A stretch of 64,000 nt of DNA from assembly GCA_905221615.1 (NCBI GenBank), contig CAJNDT010005001.1, positions 237,001-301,000 of the forward strand. The letters run 5' to 3'. Source of the stretch: Symbiodinium sp. CCMP2592. Its lineage: Eukaryota > Sar > Dinophyceae > Suessiales > Symbiodiniaceae. Below, piece by piece: positions 30,043 through 39,837 of this stretch. Made by a program: the position numbers and the translations under genes. Position 1 is the first letter of the stretch. Each line of letters begins with the position of its first letter. The notes below the pieces were generated by a model. It did not search any database and was not told where the DNA came from. It saw nothing but the letters and a program-made list of their open reading frames with translations.

Positions 30043-30332
30043 GAACAACCCAATAAGACTGGTTTAAGGGTTCAGGTTTAGGGTTTAGGGGTATCGGGGT
30101 GTTGACGCACTTTTTGAGGGTTTTCATACGAAGGTCTTGTTAGCACTTAAACAAGGCTTTTGCGATGGATTGCAGAATGACTGAAACAGGAACGCTGAGG
30201 AACGGTCGTGGTAATTAATTATACTTAGGCTTCTGCATTAACACTTTTCCCGATGCCCTGCCCAGCAACTCTCGCAGAACTTGAAATGCAAGGCTTCGCA
30301 TCTGAAGGGTTAGAGTGTAGTCTAGGTCCAGA

Positions 30333-30426
30333 TACCCAGAGGCTCCATGGTAGTTCCTTTTTGGGATTACCTTATAGGATTCTTTGTATGAACCCCAAAA
30401 AGGAACTACTATGGGGCCTTAGGATA
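30333..30426 (+). mobile_element. Fold-back element, family B
   Basis: TACCCAGAGGCTCCATGGTA to ACTACTATGGGGCCTTAGG, ending ATA. Confidence 0.88.
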
Positions 30427-30570
30427 ATGTACACCCTTTGAACCCAAACCTTCAAGGGGCCGTCAAGTGTGCATCTCTTTGCGTCTTTCTGCACGAACTG
30501 AAGAGCCACACCTAGACAAGTTTGCGGGCCAAATGAGGCCTGGAAGCCTGGGCCGAAAAGGCTTAGACGC

Positions 30571-30664
30571 TACCCTAAGGCTTCATAGTAGTTCCATTTT
30601 GGGGTTCATATATAGAATCCTACAAGGTAATCCCGAAAAGGAACTACTATGGAGCCTTAGGGTA
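30571..30664 (-). mobile_element. Fold-back element, family B
   Basis: TACCCTAAGGCTTCATAGTA to CTACTATGGAGCCTTAGGG, ending TA. It is opposite in orientation to the copy 145 bases upstream. Confidence 0.9.
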
Positions 30665-30747
30665 TGAATCCTCTATACTCCGGGTTTTTTGGCAGCGCAA
30701 TCACTCTGAGCCAAAAGCCCGTGCATGTCCACACCCCACTCTGTCGG

Positions 30748-30780
30748 CGGGTTTAGGGTTTTAGGGTTTTAGGGTTTAGG
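30748..30780 (+). repeat. Telomere-like TTTAGGG array
   Basis: Four units of TTT(T)AGGG. Confidence 0.9.
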
Positions 30781-31052
30781 GATTACTGACTCCTGTATGG
30801 CAATGAACCTTCAACTCTTACAGGTTGCGCCAGTATATACTGTGGCCTTGAAGTAGTCACCATACATGGGTACCTTAAGCCCGATATGTATGTACTCTAC
30901 AGGATACCCTCTGAAGGACCCTTAAAGGATACCTGTTCTGGGTACAGGGTTTTTCGGGGTGCTAAAAGCGCAGGGGAGAAGCTTCTGCATGAGCACATCG
31001 TCGATGTCCATGGCAATGGCTGTCTGCCAACAAAAGTATGGTTTTGGGGTTT
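30781..31052. other. No gene seen; weak inverted words
   Basis: CATGGGTACCTTAAGCC (30866) and AAAGGATACCTGTTCTGGG (30924) may be ends of a worn fold-back. Confidence 0.35.
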
Positions 31053-31135
31053 ACCTTAATCCTGAAGAACCTACCTTTTTAGGTTCCTTATTATAATTTC
31101 TTTATATACATACAATGTAGGTTCTTCGGGGCTGA
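31053..31135. mobile_element. Fold-back element, family J
   Basis: ACCTTAATCCTGAAGAACC and TACCTTTTTAGGTTCC at the left; GTAGGTTCTTCGGGGCTGA at the right, slightly worn. Confidence 0.78.
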
Positions 31136-31389
31136 GCTAGGGTCTAGGGGCGAACGAAATGAAGATCATGTAGTTTCGGATTCAAGGCTCAGATTGTTCG
31201 GGGCTTAGGGATCAAAGTCTTCAGGCTTTCGGGCTTCGGCGCGTCTAAGGTTTACAGGTTTCAGACCTGACCCTGGTTTGGTTTAGGGTTTAGGGCTTAA
31301 GCTCGCAGAGAGTGAGCATTGGTGCAGGACGTGTTGCACTCAGGCATTACCGAGGTTGAATCTTGCTAACCACCCACATTCTCCAAAGA

Positions 31390-31506
31390 CCCTGAACCCT
31401 AAACACGGAAGCCTAAACCCTAAACCCCAAACCCCCTAAACCCTAAACACAGAACCCTAAACCCTAAACACGGAACCCTAAACACGGAACCCTAAACCCG
31501 GAGCCC
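31390..31506 (-). repeat. CCCTAAA array with CCCTAAACACGGAA units
   Basis: At least four copies of a 14-base CCCTAAACACGGAA variant mixed with CCCTAAA. Confidence 0.88.
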
Positions 31507-31576
31507 TCGACTCCGAATGCCAGACCCTATACCTGACCCGAAGCAATCGTCGACCTCCTGAAGTAGAATGTCGGGC

Positions 31577-31670
31577 TACCCTAAGGCTCCAAAGTAGTTC
31601 CTTTTTGGGGTTCATATATAGAATCCTATAAAGTAATCCCCAAAAGGAACCACTATGGAGCCTCTGGCTA
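31577..31670 (-). mobile_element. Fold-back element, family B
   Basis: TACCCTAAGGCTCCAAAGTA to ACCACTATGGAGCCTCTGG, ending CTA. Confidence 0.9.
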
Positions 31671-32245
31671 GAGATGTAAGCTTTAGCCAAGCCGTGGCAA
31701 GCTTAGGGTTTAGGGTTCTGGTCTGAGTTTAGGGTTAAAGTCACAGGGCCTAGAATTGAATCCGCAACAAGCAAAAGATCAAGACCCGATTCTGGCGAGT
31801 AAACTCACATCAAAGCTGTTCCAATCTGAAGCCCTGTAGCCTGCACCTCTTGGCCTTACGATCACAAAAACCAAACCATTACATCCTAAATCTGAGCTCC
31901 CAGCATCCTAAGCCCAAACCCTGAATGCCAATTCCGCCACAAACCCGTCGCCCCCGAACCCTACACTCTACACAATTCCTGAGCCAGAAACTCAACACAA
32001 ATGGGAGCATCAATACCCACACTCTCTACGCAAAAAAGTACATCCCAGGCGTCACCCCTATGATGCACTGTGTAAACTCTGCAACGACCCCAGATGCAGA
32101 ACTTCATGAAGAATTTCGCGACACCAAATACCTAAATATCACCATCAAATACCTAATGCCCGAGTCTACATTGATTACGCAGAAACCATACACCCCCTCT
32201 TCGCTCCAGCCCCCAAAGCCCAAACGTCAAACCCCACAAAACCTT
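31671..32245. other. No gene seen
   Basis: TTTAGGG words at 31708-31735. The 108-codon frame at 31925-32251 is not recognised and partly runs into a family N element. Confidence 0.45.
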
Positions 32246-32347
32246 GCCTAGAGGCTCATACCCCACCCTTTCTTTAGGATACGTTTAGGATCTGTTATCT
32301 TAAAAAGTAGGCACCCCAAAAAAAAGGGGTAGGGTATGAGCCTCTAA
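32246..32347. mobile_element. Fold-back element, family N
   Basis: GCCTAGAGGCTCATACCCC to GGGTAGGGTATGAGCCTCTA. AACAGATCC of the 10546 copy appears here as GGATCTGTT, so the two are in opposite orientation. Confidence 0.82.
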
Positions 32348-32384
32348 GACTCTAGGTGTGCTAAAAGCCTCACCAAATCTCAAG

Positions 32385-32530
32385 CCTTCAGCGGCGTCGT
32401 CCGCGAGAGGTCGGCGGAGTGCCGGGCGGCCGAGGTAGCCTTGGACTTTTCTTGCCGATCTGGGACTTGCTTTGAAAACAAGAAGGCAACTTTGTGCTTT
32501 GAGATATGTGGGTTTAGGGATTCCACCACG
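32385..32530 (-). CDS. Candidate exon (unknown gene)
   Basis: After a plausible acceptor (AACTTGTCTTCAG) the minus strand stays open as AKAFVVESLNPHISKHKVAF followed by Lys/Ser/Ala-rich sequence to a stop at LKA. A second frame is also open, so this is weak. It sits just downstream of a family N element. Confidence 0.2.
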
Positions 32531-32719
32531 AAGGCTTTGGCTGAAGACAAGTTCAGGGCCAGCGTCAGCAAGTTTCAATGTCCGTATGATCATGTGGATA
32601 TACGCTGCTCTCAATGTTACCAAGAACAAAGGACATGGTTCCTTAATGGAGATTTGCTTTGGGCTACAATACACATCCTGTTAGTTCTCTTCAGAATTGT
32701 GCCCTCATGTCCTTACCCT

Positions 32720-33480
32720 CCGTAGCCGAGGTCGATCAGGGTAGGGGCCTCCGACAAACGGTTTTGAATTCTTTCACTTGTTGAGCTTGCACAGGATGTT
32801 CGGGAGCGTGTAGGTAAGCCGTTTCACAAACGTCTGTCTTTGAAGCCGATCCTCGGTGGAAACGGCGGAAACCAACTTCGGCTCATGAGCCTCCGCTTAT
32901 ATTACTTATCATCGAGACGTATGAAAAGCACGCGCTGGCTGCAGGTCAGGTGTCTCCAAAGCCTGTTTATTGCACCGTGAAAGGCTTTCTGGCACACTCA
33001 TGACTCGCACAACTCGCATCCTGCGGCACTGGTTACTTGTGGCAGCGTGACGTTGCTCGTGTTCTAGCACCAAACTGCTGCAATCGCCAATGTCTTCGCG
33101 AATGCCTCAAGTGCTGGCATGCTTCCGAGAAAAACACCGGAATAGTCTCAGCATCGGCGCGGCCAGACACTACAGCCGGCCCGAAACCGTCAAGTGTATG
33201 CACTCCTGAAGCGACAGAGAACAACATAATCAGCTCCGGCAAAGATTCTGACCTAAAAGACCCCGGATAGGAAAGAACAACCACTCAGACATTTGTCTGC
33301 TTAGTTGAGAAGCTGTGCAGGGAATCGGTATACGACTTGATTGGATACAGAAGGTTTGCCTTCGGAAGCTGTCAGACTGTCGCCAACCTTCATGCGCGAC
33401 CTTCATGGGTTGAAGTTCTGTGCGTCTACAGGCGCACGGACGCCATATCGTAGTGCTCGAGTGCAGTAAATTGCAGCATC
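32720..33480. other. No gene seen
   Basis: The frame at 33037-33270 plus has mixed composition but no splice or domain support. No repeats noticed. Confidence 0.4.
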
Positions 33481-33534
33481 ACAGTCGTGGCTGACTAGCC
33501 CAAGTACCAGTTGCGCAGTACAAGTCCGAGTAGT

Positions 33535-33553
33535 GGCAGGAGTAGTAGTAGCA

Positions 33554-33627
<74 letters not shown>

Positions 33628-33796
33628 CTAGAAGTAGTCGTCGTCGTCGTAGTGACAGTGGCAGTGGCAGTGGCAGTGGCAGTGGCAGTGGTAGTGGCAG
33701 TGGCAGTGGTAGTGGTAGTGGTAGTGGTAGTGGTAGTGGTAGTGGTGGTAGTGGTAGTGGTAGTAGCAGTAGTAGTAGTAGTAATAGTAGTAGAAT

Positions 33797-33862
<66 letters not shown>

Positions 33863-34260
33863 ACAGTAGTCGTGACAATAGTAACCGTAGTAGTACAAGT
33901 AGCAGTAACAGCAGTAGTAGCAGTAGCAGTAGCAGTAGCAGTACTAGCAGCAGTCGGAGTAGCAGTAGCAGGTCTGTAGCAGTAGGAGCAACAGTAGTTG
34001 TCGTCGTCGTAGTGGTAGTAGACATGTAGCCGCCGTGATAGTCATACCATTAACAGTAGTTATCGTCGTCGTAGAAGTAGAGCTGCTGCTACTACGGCTG
34101 CTCCTGGTGCAGCGGCGACTACTGCTGCTGGCTACTGCTACTGCTACGGCTACGGCTACTGCTACCGCTCCTGCTGCTGCTGCTAGCAGTAGAAACGAAT
34201 ACTGCCGAATACTATCGACAGCAGTCGTCGGCTGAGCCGCAGAAGAGGAAGAGGAGGAGG
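33535..34260. repeat. Trinucleotide tract (AGT/TAG)n with AGTGGC, AGC and CTG variants
   Basis: Near-perfect TAG units at 33545-33625 and 33797-33863, AGTGGC/AGTGGT hexamers between them, and more diverged CAGTAG, GTCGTC and GCTACT units to 34260. All long frames here are single-amino-acid runs and are not genes. Confidence 0.95.
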
Positions 34261-34329
34261 ACGTCCGAAGCCCTATAAACGCAAACCTTAAGAGTACAGG
34301 GGCCTGTTGTAAGCACCCCATTGCAAACT

Positions 34330-34390
34330 GAGATCCTTATGGTACCGCTTAAAGGTGCTATATTCGGGTCCCCCATTTTCGGAAACTCCC
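34330..34390 (-). mobile_element. Family C half element (V-type chimera)
   Basis: CCTTATGGTACCGCTTAAAG, GTGCTATATTCGGGTCCCC and TTTTCGGAAACTCCC are the complement of 55710-55765, so this is a second copy of the chimeric unit found tandemly there, followed as there by CCCTAAA-type DNA. Confidence 0.75.
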
Positions 34391-34399
34391 ATATGGACC

Positions 34400-35120
34400 C
34401 TTAAACCCTAAACCCTTCTAGAACCCTTATAGATCCCTTATGGGAACCCTTATGGTATCTGTGTTGAACAATAAGCTTCATGACCCCCTTTCCTGGCACT
34501 CAGCGTCATCCCAAGTAACACGAGCAAAAGCCGAATGTTTCAGGGTTCTGCTTTGCACTGATGATGCAGGGGTCCTAGCCTGCTATTTCGCTGGCTTTGT
34601 GGATGAAGTTCGAAATATGAGCAATGGAGGCGATCTGCATTTACGGGTATACCTTAAGTCATTTCGGTACCTGGTGATCCGGCTAATGAATCAGATGAGC
34701 GGTTCAACAAACCACCGAACCACAAGCCCCAAATCAGGGTCTGTGGGTCGGGGACTATGAGCAAGAAATCACACCCCCAGAAGACCGAAGAGAAATCCCA
34801 CCTCAAATCCTGAACGACAGCGCAACAACCGCCATGATAGGTCCGTAACTTACCTGGACTTACCTCTTTCCGGACATACGACAACCCCCCTAGAACACTT
34901 CTCGGCTGTGAGTCTGCTTCGCGTACCAGCTTGATGGTGGTCGGGTAGGCGAAGTACCAGTCCGCGAAATTACCTGAACTGAAACTACAGCTTTGCACTC
35001 CTGGACTTGTCTAAGAAATGGTAGAACTTCTAGGCTGAGGTGATGTCGGCACAGGAAAAGCCATGGAAAAGCCCTGTGTCCGAAGCATCGAGCCGTAGCC
35101 TATACCCTGAACGTGTTTTT
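34400..35120. other. No gene seen
   Basis: 34400-34460 repeats CCCTTATAGATCCCTTAT-type words shared with 41256 and 55750. The frame at 34440-34760 is not recognised. Confidence 0.45.
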
Positions 35121-35163
35121 GTTTAGGGTTTAGGGTTTAGGGTTTAGGGTTTAGGGTTTAGGG
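35121..35163 (+). repeat. Perfect TTTAGGG array, six units
   Basis: Six uninterrupted TTTAGGG units; the cleanest telomere-type tract in the window. Confidence 0.95.
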
Positions 35164-35479
35164 ACCCAAAAACCAAACTACCACTCGGCCCAGAGGCACC
35201 CTCTTTCTTCGTTGGGATCCTCAACCCTTTCCACAGACTCAAAACCCCCGGCTACGTGGCCACTGACCTCGCCCCAAACGAAAAATCCAACCCCGACTGG
35301 CTCCACTTGTCGTCTTATTGGGGGTGGCAGTGAGGCCGACGACGCGAAGCGTTTACAATAAACCCAGACAGAACTGCACTCCCTAAATAAACCTTGGATT
35401 ACCTAAGTGTGAAGCCGTATTTTTAGCTCCAACACATACAGCCCGACAACAAAACAAGCAAGAAACCAACACAACTCAC

Positions 35480-35560
35480 AAAGGTGCTCGCACGCTGCTC
35501 GATGGGCGCGAAACAGGCAGCGAGCTCCGCTGCCAGCTTGGTCGATGCTGCCTTCTCTTC
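35480..35560 (-). CDS. Candidate short exon (unknown gene)
   Basis: The minus strand carries EKAASTKLAAELAACFAPIE and then QRASTF, ending exactly before GTGAGT. The amphipathic-helix-like composition is protein-like, but the acceptor side is weak (AAGAG/AAG without a pyrimidine tract). Nothing nearby supports a gene model. Confidence 0.22.
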
Positions 35561-36027
35561 TTATGGGCTGCATAAGATTCTCTTCAGTGACCGTTTTTTC
35601 AGAGGGTTGTATTTGGTCTCCGCAGTCCATAGTCTTGAGCTTTTAGGGTTTCATTAGGTTCTATATAGGCTTTACGCTTGCGTTCCAACATTTGCCGACC
35701 AGCCCGCCTTGCGCAGCGATTTCTCTGCAGCTGCCAGAGCCTACCAGGAGGCATATGGTCTCGAGCTAGAGTCCAATCGTGAGCCGAGAGCCAAATCATC
35801 AAAAGGTCACCAGAACTCACACCAATCAGTGTGATGAAGGCGACGATGGGGGGTTGATTTTTTGGAACTCATTGTGGCTATAACTACAATATTCCTCTAC
35901 CACTGCAAGCAGCAATAGCACGATGTAAAGCCCCATGAACCTTCGACTGCGCAGATGCCAGGATACAGCCACACCGCCGCGCAGCGGGGATTCATACCCT
36001 TAACCCAAAAACACAATGACGTAAACA
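35561..36027. other. No gene seen
   Basis: Frame at 35599-35820 minus not recognised; no repeats. Confidence 0.4.
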
Positions 36028-36054
36028 TAACCCAACAACAACAACAACAACAAC
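36028..36054. repeat. (AAC)n microsatellite
   Basis: Seven to eight AAC units. Confidence 0.9.
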
Positions 36055-36061
36055 ATAATAT

Positions 36062-36156
36062 GGGGGCCTCAAGAGGTAGAGTAGGGTTTGAGGGGCCTAT
36101 TCTACTATAATTCTAAGGAGGAGCCCCAAAATGGTATAGGTAATTATTTAGGCCGC
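36062..36156. mobile_element. Fold-back element, family G
   Basis: GGGGGCCTCAAGAGGTAGAG and TAGGGTTTGAGGGG at the left; GAGCCCCAAAATGGTATAGG and TAATTATTTAGGCC at the right. Confidence 0.78.
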
Positions 36157-36419
36157 TAAAGTACAGAACGTCGTCACGCCTTAGGTGGAGTTTATCTTTT
36201 CAAGCCTCGGACTTCCAAGGAGCTCCTCGCAGAAGGGACATCGCGAAACCCCTGTGCCCCGAAAGCTCTTGAAAACTGATTCTCCCAAGGAAATCAGCCG
36301 AAAGCAAAATCACCAGTATATCTGGCAGAAGTGATCATACCGACTAAAACATCGCAAGCCGACACTTGCCCTCGAACAAACAGCTTGAAGCACAGCCCTT
36401 CCCCACCCCCGGCTCCGCT

Positions 36420-36535
36420 GGTTGGAGGCCCAAGCGACTTAGTAAGTAGGTTATAAATAGGGTTATAAGTTCCTAAATGGAGTTATATACCCAAATTATA
36501 ACCCTTCTTATAACCTACTTGCTAAGTGCCCTGGA
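36420..36535. mobile_element. Fold-back element, family A (worn)
   Basis: GTTGGAGGCCCAAGCGACTT and AGTAAGTAGGTTATAA at the left; TATAACCTACTTGCTAAG at the right, with the outer right arm CCTGGAG mutated. Confidence 0.75.
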
Positions 36536-36790
36536 GTTAAGTTAAAGGTTTTTCGGGCGTTCCGGATGAGGACCCCAAGCACCCTCCTCCTGCCCCTACC
36601 CCTTTCCCCGTACTGGCCAACCCCCTCCCCTACCACCCACCACGAGAAACGCGAATCTCCAAATCCTCCCTGAACCCTGCATGGCTATTTTGGCACTCAA
36701 AACTTGAACAAGCCTGGCAAGGTTACTGCTGCGACGACGAGGACAAGACGGACAGCACTGTTCACCATCCCTTCAAAATCTCGCGAACCT
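36536..36790. other. No gene; pyrimidine-rich stretch
   Basis: CCCCTACCCCTTTCCCC-type tract at 36585-36640 and a diverged dispersed motif at 36691-36724 (GGCACTCAAAACTTGAACAA). Confidence 0.45.
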
Positions 36791-36884
36791 ATCCCGACAA
36801 TGCACCATCATTGATCCGGCTCCGGAAGCACAACCTTGGTGTTGGCACTCTCGCACATGCGGAGGTGCAATCGGCGCAGAAGCC

Positions 36885-37072
36885 TGCCGAGCTTTGCGAA
36901 GCTCCGGCTGTATCTGGAGCTGCCAAGGGCCGATCACCAGCGCTGGCGCCTGGGATGGTGCCTTGGGCGGCGCGTTGGGCGGCGAGCGCAGGGTTCGCGT
37001 GGGCACCTGTGCGCCGACAGGACAGTGTTGCCCGGAACCTCCTGCCACCCGCGAGAGGCGCTGGCAGGTTGC
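36885..37072 (+). CDS. Candidate exon in a GC-rich island
   Basis: The segment is clearly more GC-rich than its surroundings. One plus-strand frame (SFAKLRLYLELPRADHQRW...) prefers G or C at third codon positions over at least 20 codons and reaches GCGCTGGCAG before a GT. Two other frames are also open for about 110 codons, a common side effect of high GC, so the frame choice is uncertain. No domain recognised. Confidence 0.28.
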
Positions 37073-37309
37073 GTCGCTCCAGCTCCGCTGCCCAGTGCTT
37101 TCCGTCAGCGTGCCCAGTCACAGCTGAGGCACGTGTCGATCACGGTGTCAAATGAACAAGCCTCAACAGCCTCCGTGGCAAACGGCGCGCCAGACTTGGA
37201 TCAATATGGCTACGGCTATTTTGGTGGAGGGCCGAGGGTATTCAGAGTGTCGGGTTCAGTTGCGTTTAGGAGTTCAGGTTTGAAGGCGAAAAACCTACTT
37301 TCTTGAAGA

Positions 37310-37571
37310 CTTACTCAGTAAAGCAAATGGGGAACCCTGACAATCGTAGGCCTTAATTAAGCCCAGAGCAGTGCCAGAGCGCTGAAGTGTGGGTGTTAAG
37401 TTAGCGGAAGGCATCAAAAAAGGGCGATGTACCAAAGATCACCCGTGGTCTTGTACGGTATCGGATGAAGTTCCCCAACCGAGGCTAACTTAAAAAGGTC
37501 TATGTCTATAACAAACGATACACTTGCTTCAGTATGGCACCGTAGATGAAGTTTCCCTAGCAAGAACTCTA
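37310..37571. other. No gene seen
   Basis: No repeat or coding signal that I can support. Confidence 0.4.
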
Positions 37572-37654
37572 TACCCAGAGGCTCCATACTAATTAGCTCT
37601 TTTTTTGGATTACCTCATAGGATTCTACAGGAACCACTATGGAGCCTCAGGGCA
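37572..37654 (+). mobile_element. Family B element with internal deletion
   Basis: TACCCAGAGGCTCCATACTA to GGAACCACTATGGAGCCTCA; the ATATGAACCCCAAAAA part of the right arm is missing. A family H element begins 4 bases later. Confidence 0.82.
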
Positions 37655-37657
37655 CAA

Positions 37658-37816
37658 CCCAAAGGGTCCTCTGTACTGTTATGGGGACTACTTCCCCAAA
37701 TCATGATAGTAATTCCTAATATAGAAACCTTACATTCTACCATAAAGATACTTTGGACCTTATTATATATTATAGATCCCTTATAGGAACCCTTATGGAC
37801 CTTTGGACCCTTTGGG
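37658..37816. mobile_element. Fold-back element, family H (long form), with CAA flanks
   Basis: CCCAAAGGGTCCTCTGTACT to CTTTGGACCCTTTGGG. CAA at 37655-37657 and 37817-37819. The inside has about 40 extra bases of CCCTTATAGGAACCC type. Confidence 0.8.
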
Positions 37817-37905
37817 CAACTACATGCAGCTCTCACGAAAAACCATGAGACCCTCACCTCGCCGCGCTGCGAAGTCGCCGAGGCGAGCTGCCCTGCACCG
37901 TTTGA

Positions 37906-37927
37906 GGGGGGGGGGGGGGGGGGGGGG
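37906..37927 (+). repeat. G22 homopolymer
   Basis: Twenty-two consecutive G. Confidence 0.95.
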
Positions 37928-38009
37928 ACGTTTTCTTTCCTGAGGGGTTCCTTTAGGGGTGCCTTTAAAGGGATCCTTTAGGGGTTCCTGCTTTGAAGTT
38001 GCAGGAATC

Positions 38010-38108
38010 TACTTAGAGGCTCCATAGTAGTTCCTAGTTGGGGTTCATATATAGGATAGGATCCTATAAGGTACTCCCAAAAAGGAACTACTATGGGGCC
38101 TATGGGTA
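38010..38108 (-). mobile_element. Fold-back element, family B
   Basis: TACTTAGAGGCTCCATAGTA to CTACTATGGGGCCTATGGG, ending TA. The centre has a duplicated GGATA. Confidence 0.86.
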
Positions 38109-38227
38109 GTGTATAGAGTTTAGTAAGGTGCGGGGCTATTGGCTGCGGGTTGCCCAAGACGGTGTGCTGACTTCGCCCCTCTACACCCCAAGGCAAAACC
38201 CAAGCAGCCCTGCTTAACATATATTCG

Positions 38228-38444
38228 GGCCTTAATAATTAGAATACCCAAAGGGTCCTATGTACTGTTATGGGGAATACCTCCCTAAGTCAGAATAGTA
38301 CTTCCTAATATGGAAACCCTACATTCTACTATATCGGTACATAGGACCCTTTGGGATAGGGCTTTGGGGCCCATGCTACTACAATCAGTATATTGCGGGA
38401 CCCCCCCAAAAAATCGTATATGGGTAATTATTATAAGGCCCCTA
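38228..38444. mobile_element. Family G element interrupted by family H
   Basis: GGGCCTTAATAATTAGAATA precedes the insert, and ATAGGGCTTTGGGGCCC resumes after it; the element ends GGTAATTATTATAAGGCCCC. Removing the insert and one ATA restores the family G consensus. Confidence 0.85.
38247..38355. mobile_element. Fold-back element, family H, inserted in family G, ATA flanks
   Basis: CCCAAAGGGTCCTATGTACT to TACATAGGACCCTTTGGG. ATA at 38244-38246 and 38356-38358 is a 3-bp target duplication. Confidence 0.9.
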
Positions 38445-38552
38445 AAATTGCGCTGACACAGGGCATCGGAGTGCAAGATATCGCCGAAGCCTTTGTCCAC
38501 CACCACCGTGCTTTGCCGGCCATCGGCAGCCGTGAAACTGACGACCTGAACT

Positions 38553-38632
38553 GGGAGTTTCCGAAAATATGGGTAATCAGGATCCTACTATTTGGGGTAC
38601 TGTATTAGGGTCCCCTATTTTCGGAAACTCCC
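38553..38632 (-). mobile_element. Fold-back element, family C (short form)
   Basis: GGGAGTTTCCGAAAATATGG to CCTATTTTCGGAAACTCCC, 80 bp. Flanks AACT/AGCT differ at one base; CTGAA also recurs two bases outside each end. Confidence 0.85.
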
Positions 38633-38737
38633 AGCTGAATAGAACAAGGTTTGGGACGTACGATGCTGTAGTCTGTAGCAACCAACCACTGAGGCTTCAT
38701 GCGAGACACTGGTCTTTCAGCAAGAAACTAAGAAGCC

Positions 38738-38847
38738 CCAATATAGGACTCTGATTAAGAAACCTTGGATCTTTATTAGGTTTCCTTACATGAGTCCTAA
38801 CATATCGGGGTTGCAGGGCCAGGGTATCTCAATCAGGTTCCTACATT
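38738..38847. mobile_element. Fold-back element, family M
   Basis: CCAATATAGGACTCTGATTA and AGAAACCTTGG at the left; CTCAATCAGGTTCCTACATT at the right. Arms more diverged than at 49516. Confidence 0.72.
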
Positions 38848-38943
38848 ACATCTTTCGGAGGTCAGGGGCCGATCCAGTGGTTCATGGGTGGCTTTACTTT
38901 GAGCGCAACTAACGGTTGATGGCTTTTGAGAATGTTTAGGCTT

Positions 38944-39038
38944 TACCCAGAGGCTCCATAGTAGTTCCTTTTTGGGATTACCTTATAGGATTCTATATAT
39001 GAACCCCCGAAAAGGGACTACTGTGGAGCCTTAGGGTA
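38944..39038 (+). mobile_element. Fold-back element, family B
   Basis: TACCCAGAGGCTCCATAGTA to GACTACTGTGGAGCCTTAGG, ending GTA. Confidence 0.9.
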
Positions 39039-39082
39039 GTGTTTAAAATGCATATATCGTAAACTTGCACCGTACACTAATC

Positions 39083-39185
39083 GGGAGTTTCCGACAACAG
39101 GGGACCCTAATATAGTACCCTAAGTAGTAGGATCCTTATTATGAGGACCCCCCAAAAAAGGTACCCCCCATTTTCGGAAACTCCC
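39083..39185 (+). mobile_element. Fold-back element, family C
   Basis: GGGAGTTTCCGACAACAGGG to CCATTTTCGGAAACTCCC. Flanks AATC/AAAC do not match. Confidence 0.88.
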
Positions 39186-39298
39186 AAACCATCTTTTCCG
39201 AATCTTACGAGACCCTGGATAAAAGCTTGGTGCACCCGAAAAAATTACGAGAGGAATGCAGGACAAAACAATGAACTTTTGCCCTAAGGATCCTAGTC

Positions 39299-39352
39299 TA
39301 CCTCATAATCATATACTATCCCAAATACCTCATAATCATATACTATCCCAGA
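39299..39352 (+). repeat. 27-bp tandem duplication
   Basis: TACCTCATAATCATATACTA plus TCCCA occurs twice, 27 bases apart. The surrounding GGATCCTAGTCTAC..GATACTAGGAT may be a worn fold-back related to family P. Confidence 0.8.
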
Positions 39353-39747
39353 TACTAGGATACAAGACTACTTTCCTAAACCCAAGTACCTGATTTCTAG
39401 GTCTTGTCAAACCCTTCAGTCCCCTATATCGCCCTATCAAATGGCCCCTTTCAGAACGGTTTAGGGTTTACGGTCTAGGGGTTTAGGGTTTAGGAGTTAG
39501 GTTCAACCCCTAGTTACTAGTTATCCCAAGCACCCGAATTCTTAGGTCCTTTTGGCCCCTAGGGTTGCCATTGGACAGACAACTGTGGGGGAGATGGGAT
39601 GCTCCTTGCGTCGTAATGTCACGGACCCTAATCCTAGAATTTAGTCACGTCTTGTTATCCCAAGGCTCAACATGGTCCAAAAGCCTCCCCTAAACCCTAA
39701 ACCCCGCCAGGAACCGAGGCGCCGACTAAACCCCTACAGTAGAAGCC
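39353..39747. other. No gene; telomere-like words and weak inverted repeats
   Basis: TTTAGGG words at 39460-39500. CAACCCCTAG (39513) and CCCCTAGGGTTG (39555) could be arms of a worn element. Confidence 0.4.
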
Positions 39748-39837
39748 TAAAAGTTGGAAACCCAATAGCCTCAATCCTTAAGAGTGAGGAATAGGGAATC
39801 CCAGCACTGTTTGGCCTTCATCCGGTTTCCAACTTTA
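39748..39837 (+). mobile_element. Fold-back element, family L
   Basis: TAAAAGTTGGAAACCCAATA to CATCCGGTTTCCAACTTTA. Shares AGTGCTGGGAT, GAAGG and TCTTAAGGATTGAGG, in inverse, with the copy at 14816. Confidence 0.78.

Noticed and set aside
30333..31690. Recurrent peptide MNPKKELLWSLRV in many short frames
   Set aside because: It is the translation of the family B fold-back arm, not a conserved small protein.
33495..34029. Long overlapping frames (up to 176 codons) of Thr, Leu, Val, Ser or Tyr runs
   Set aside because: They are readings of a trinucleotide repeat in every frame; no domain or normal composition.
36682..36724. Possible spliced-leader-like TATTTTGGCACTCAAAA
   Set aside because: It resembles the dinoflagellate leader only over a few bases and fits the dispersed GACACTCACACTCGG motif better.
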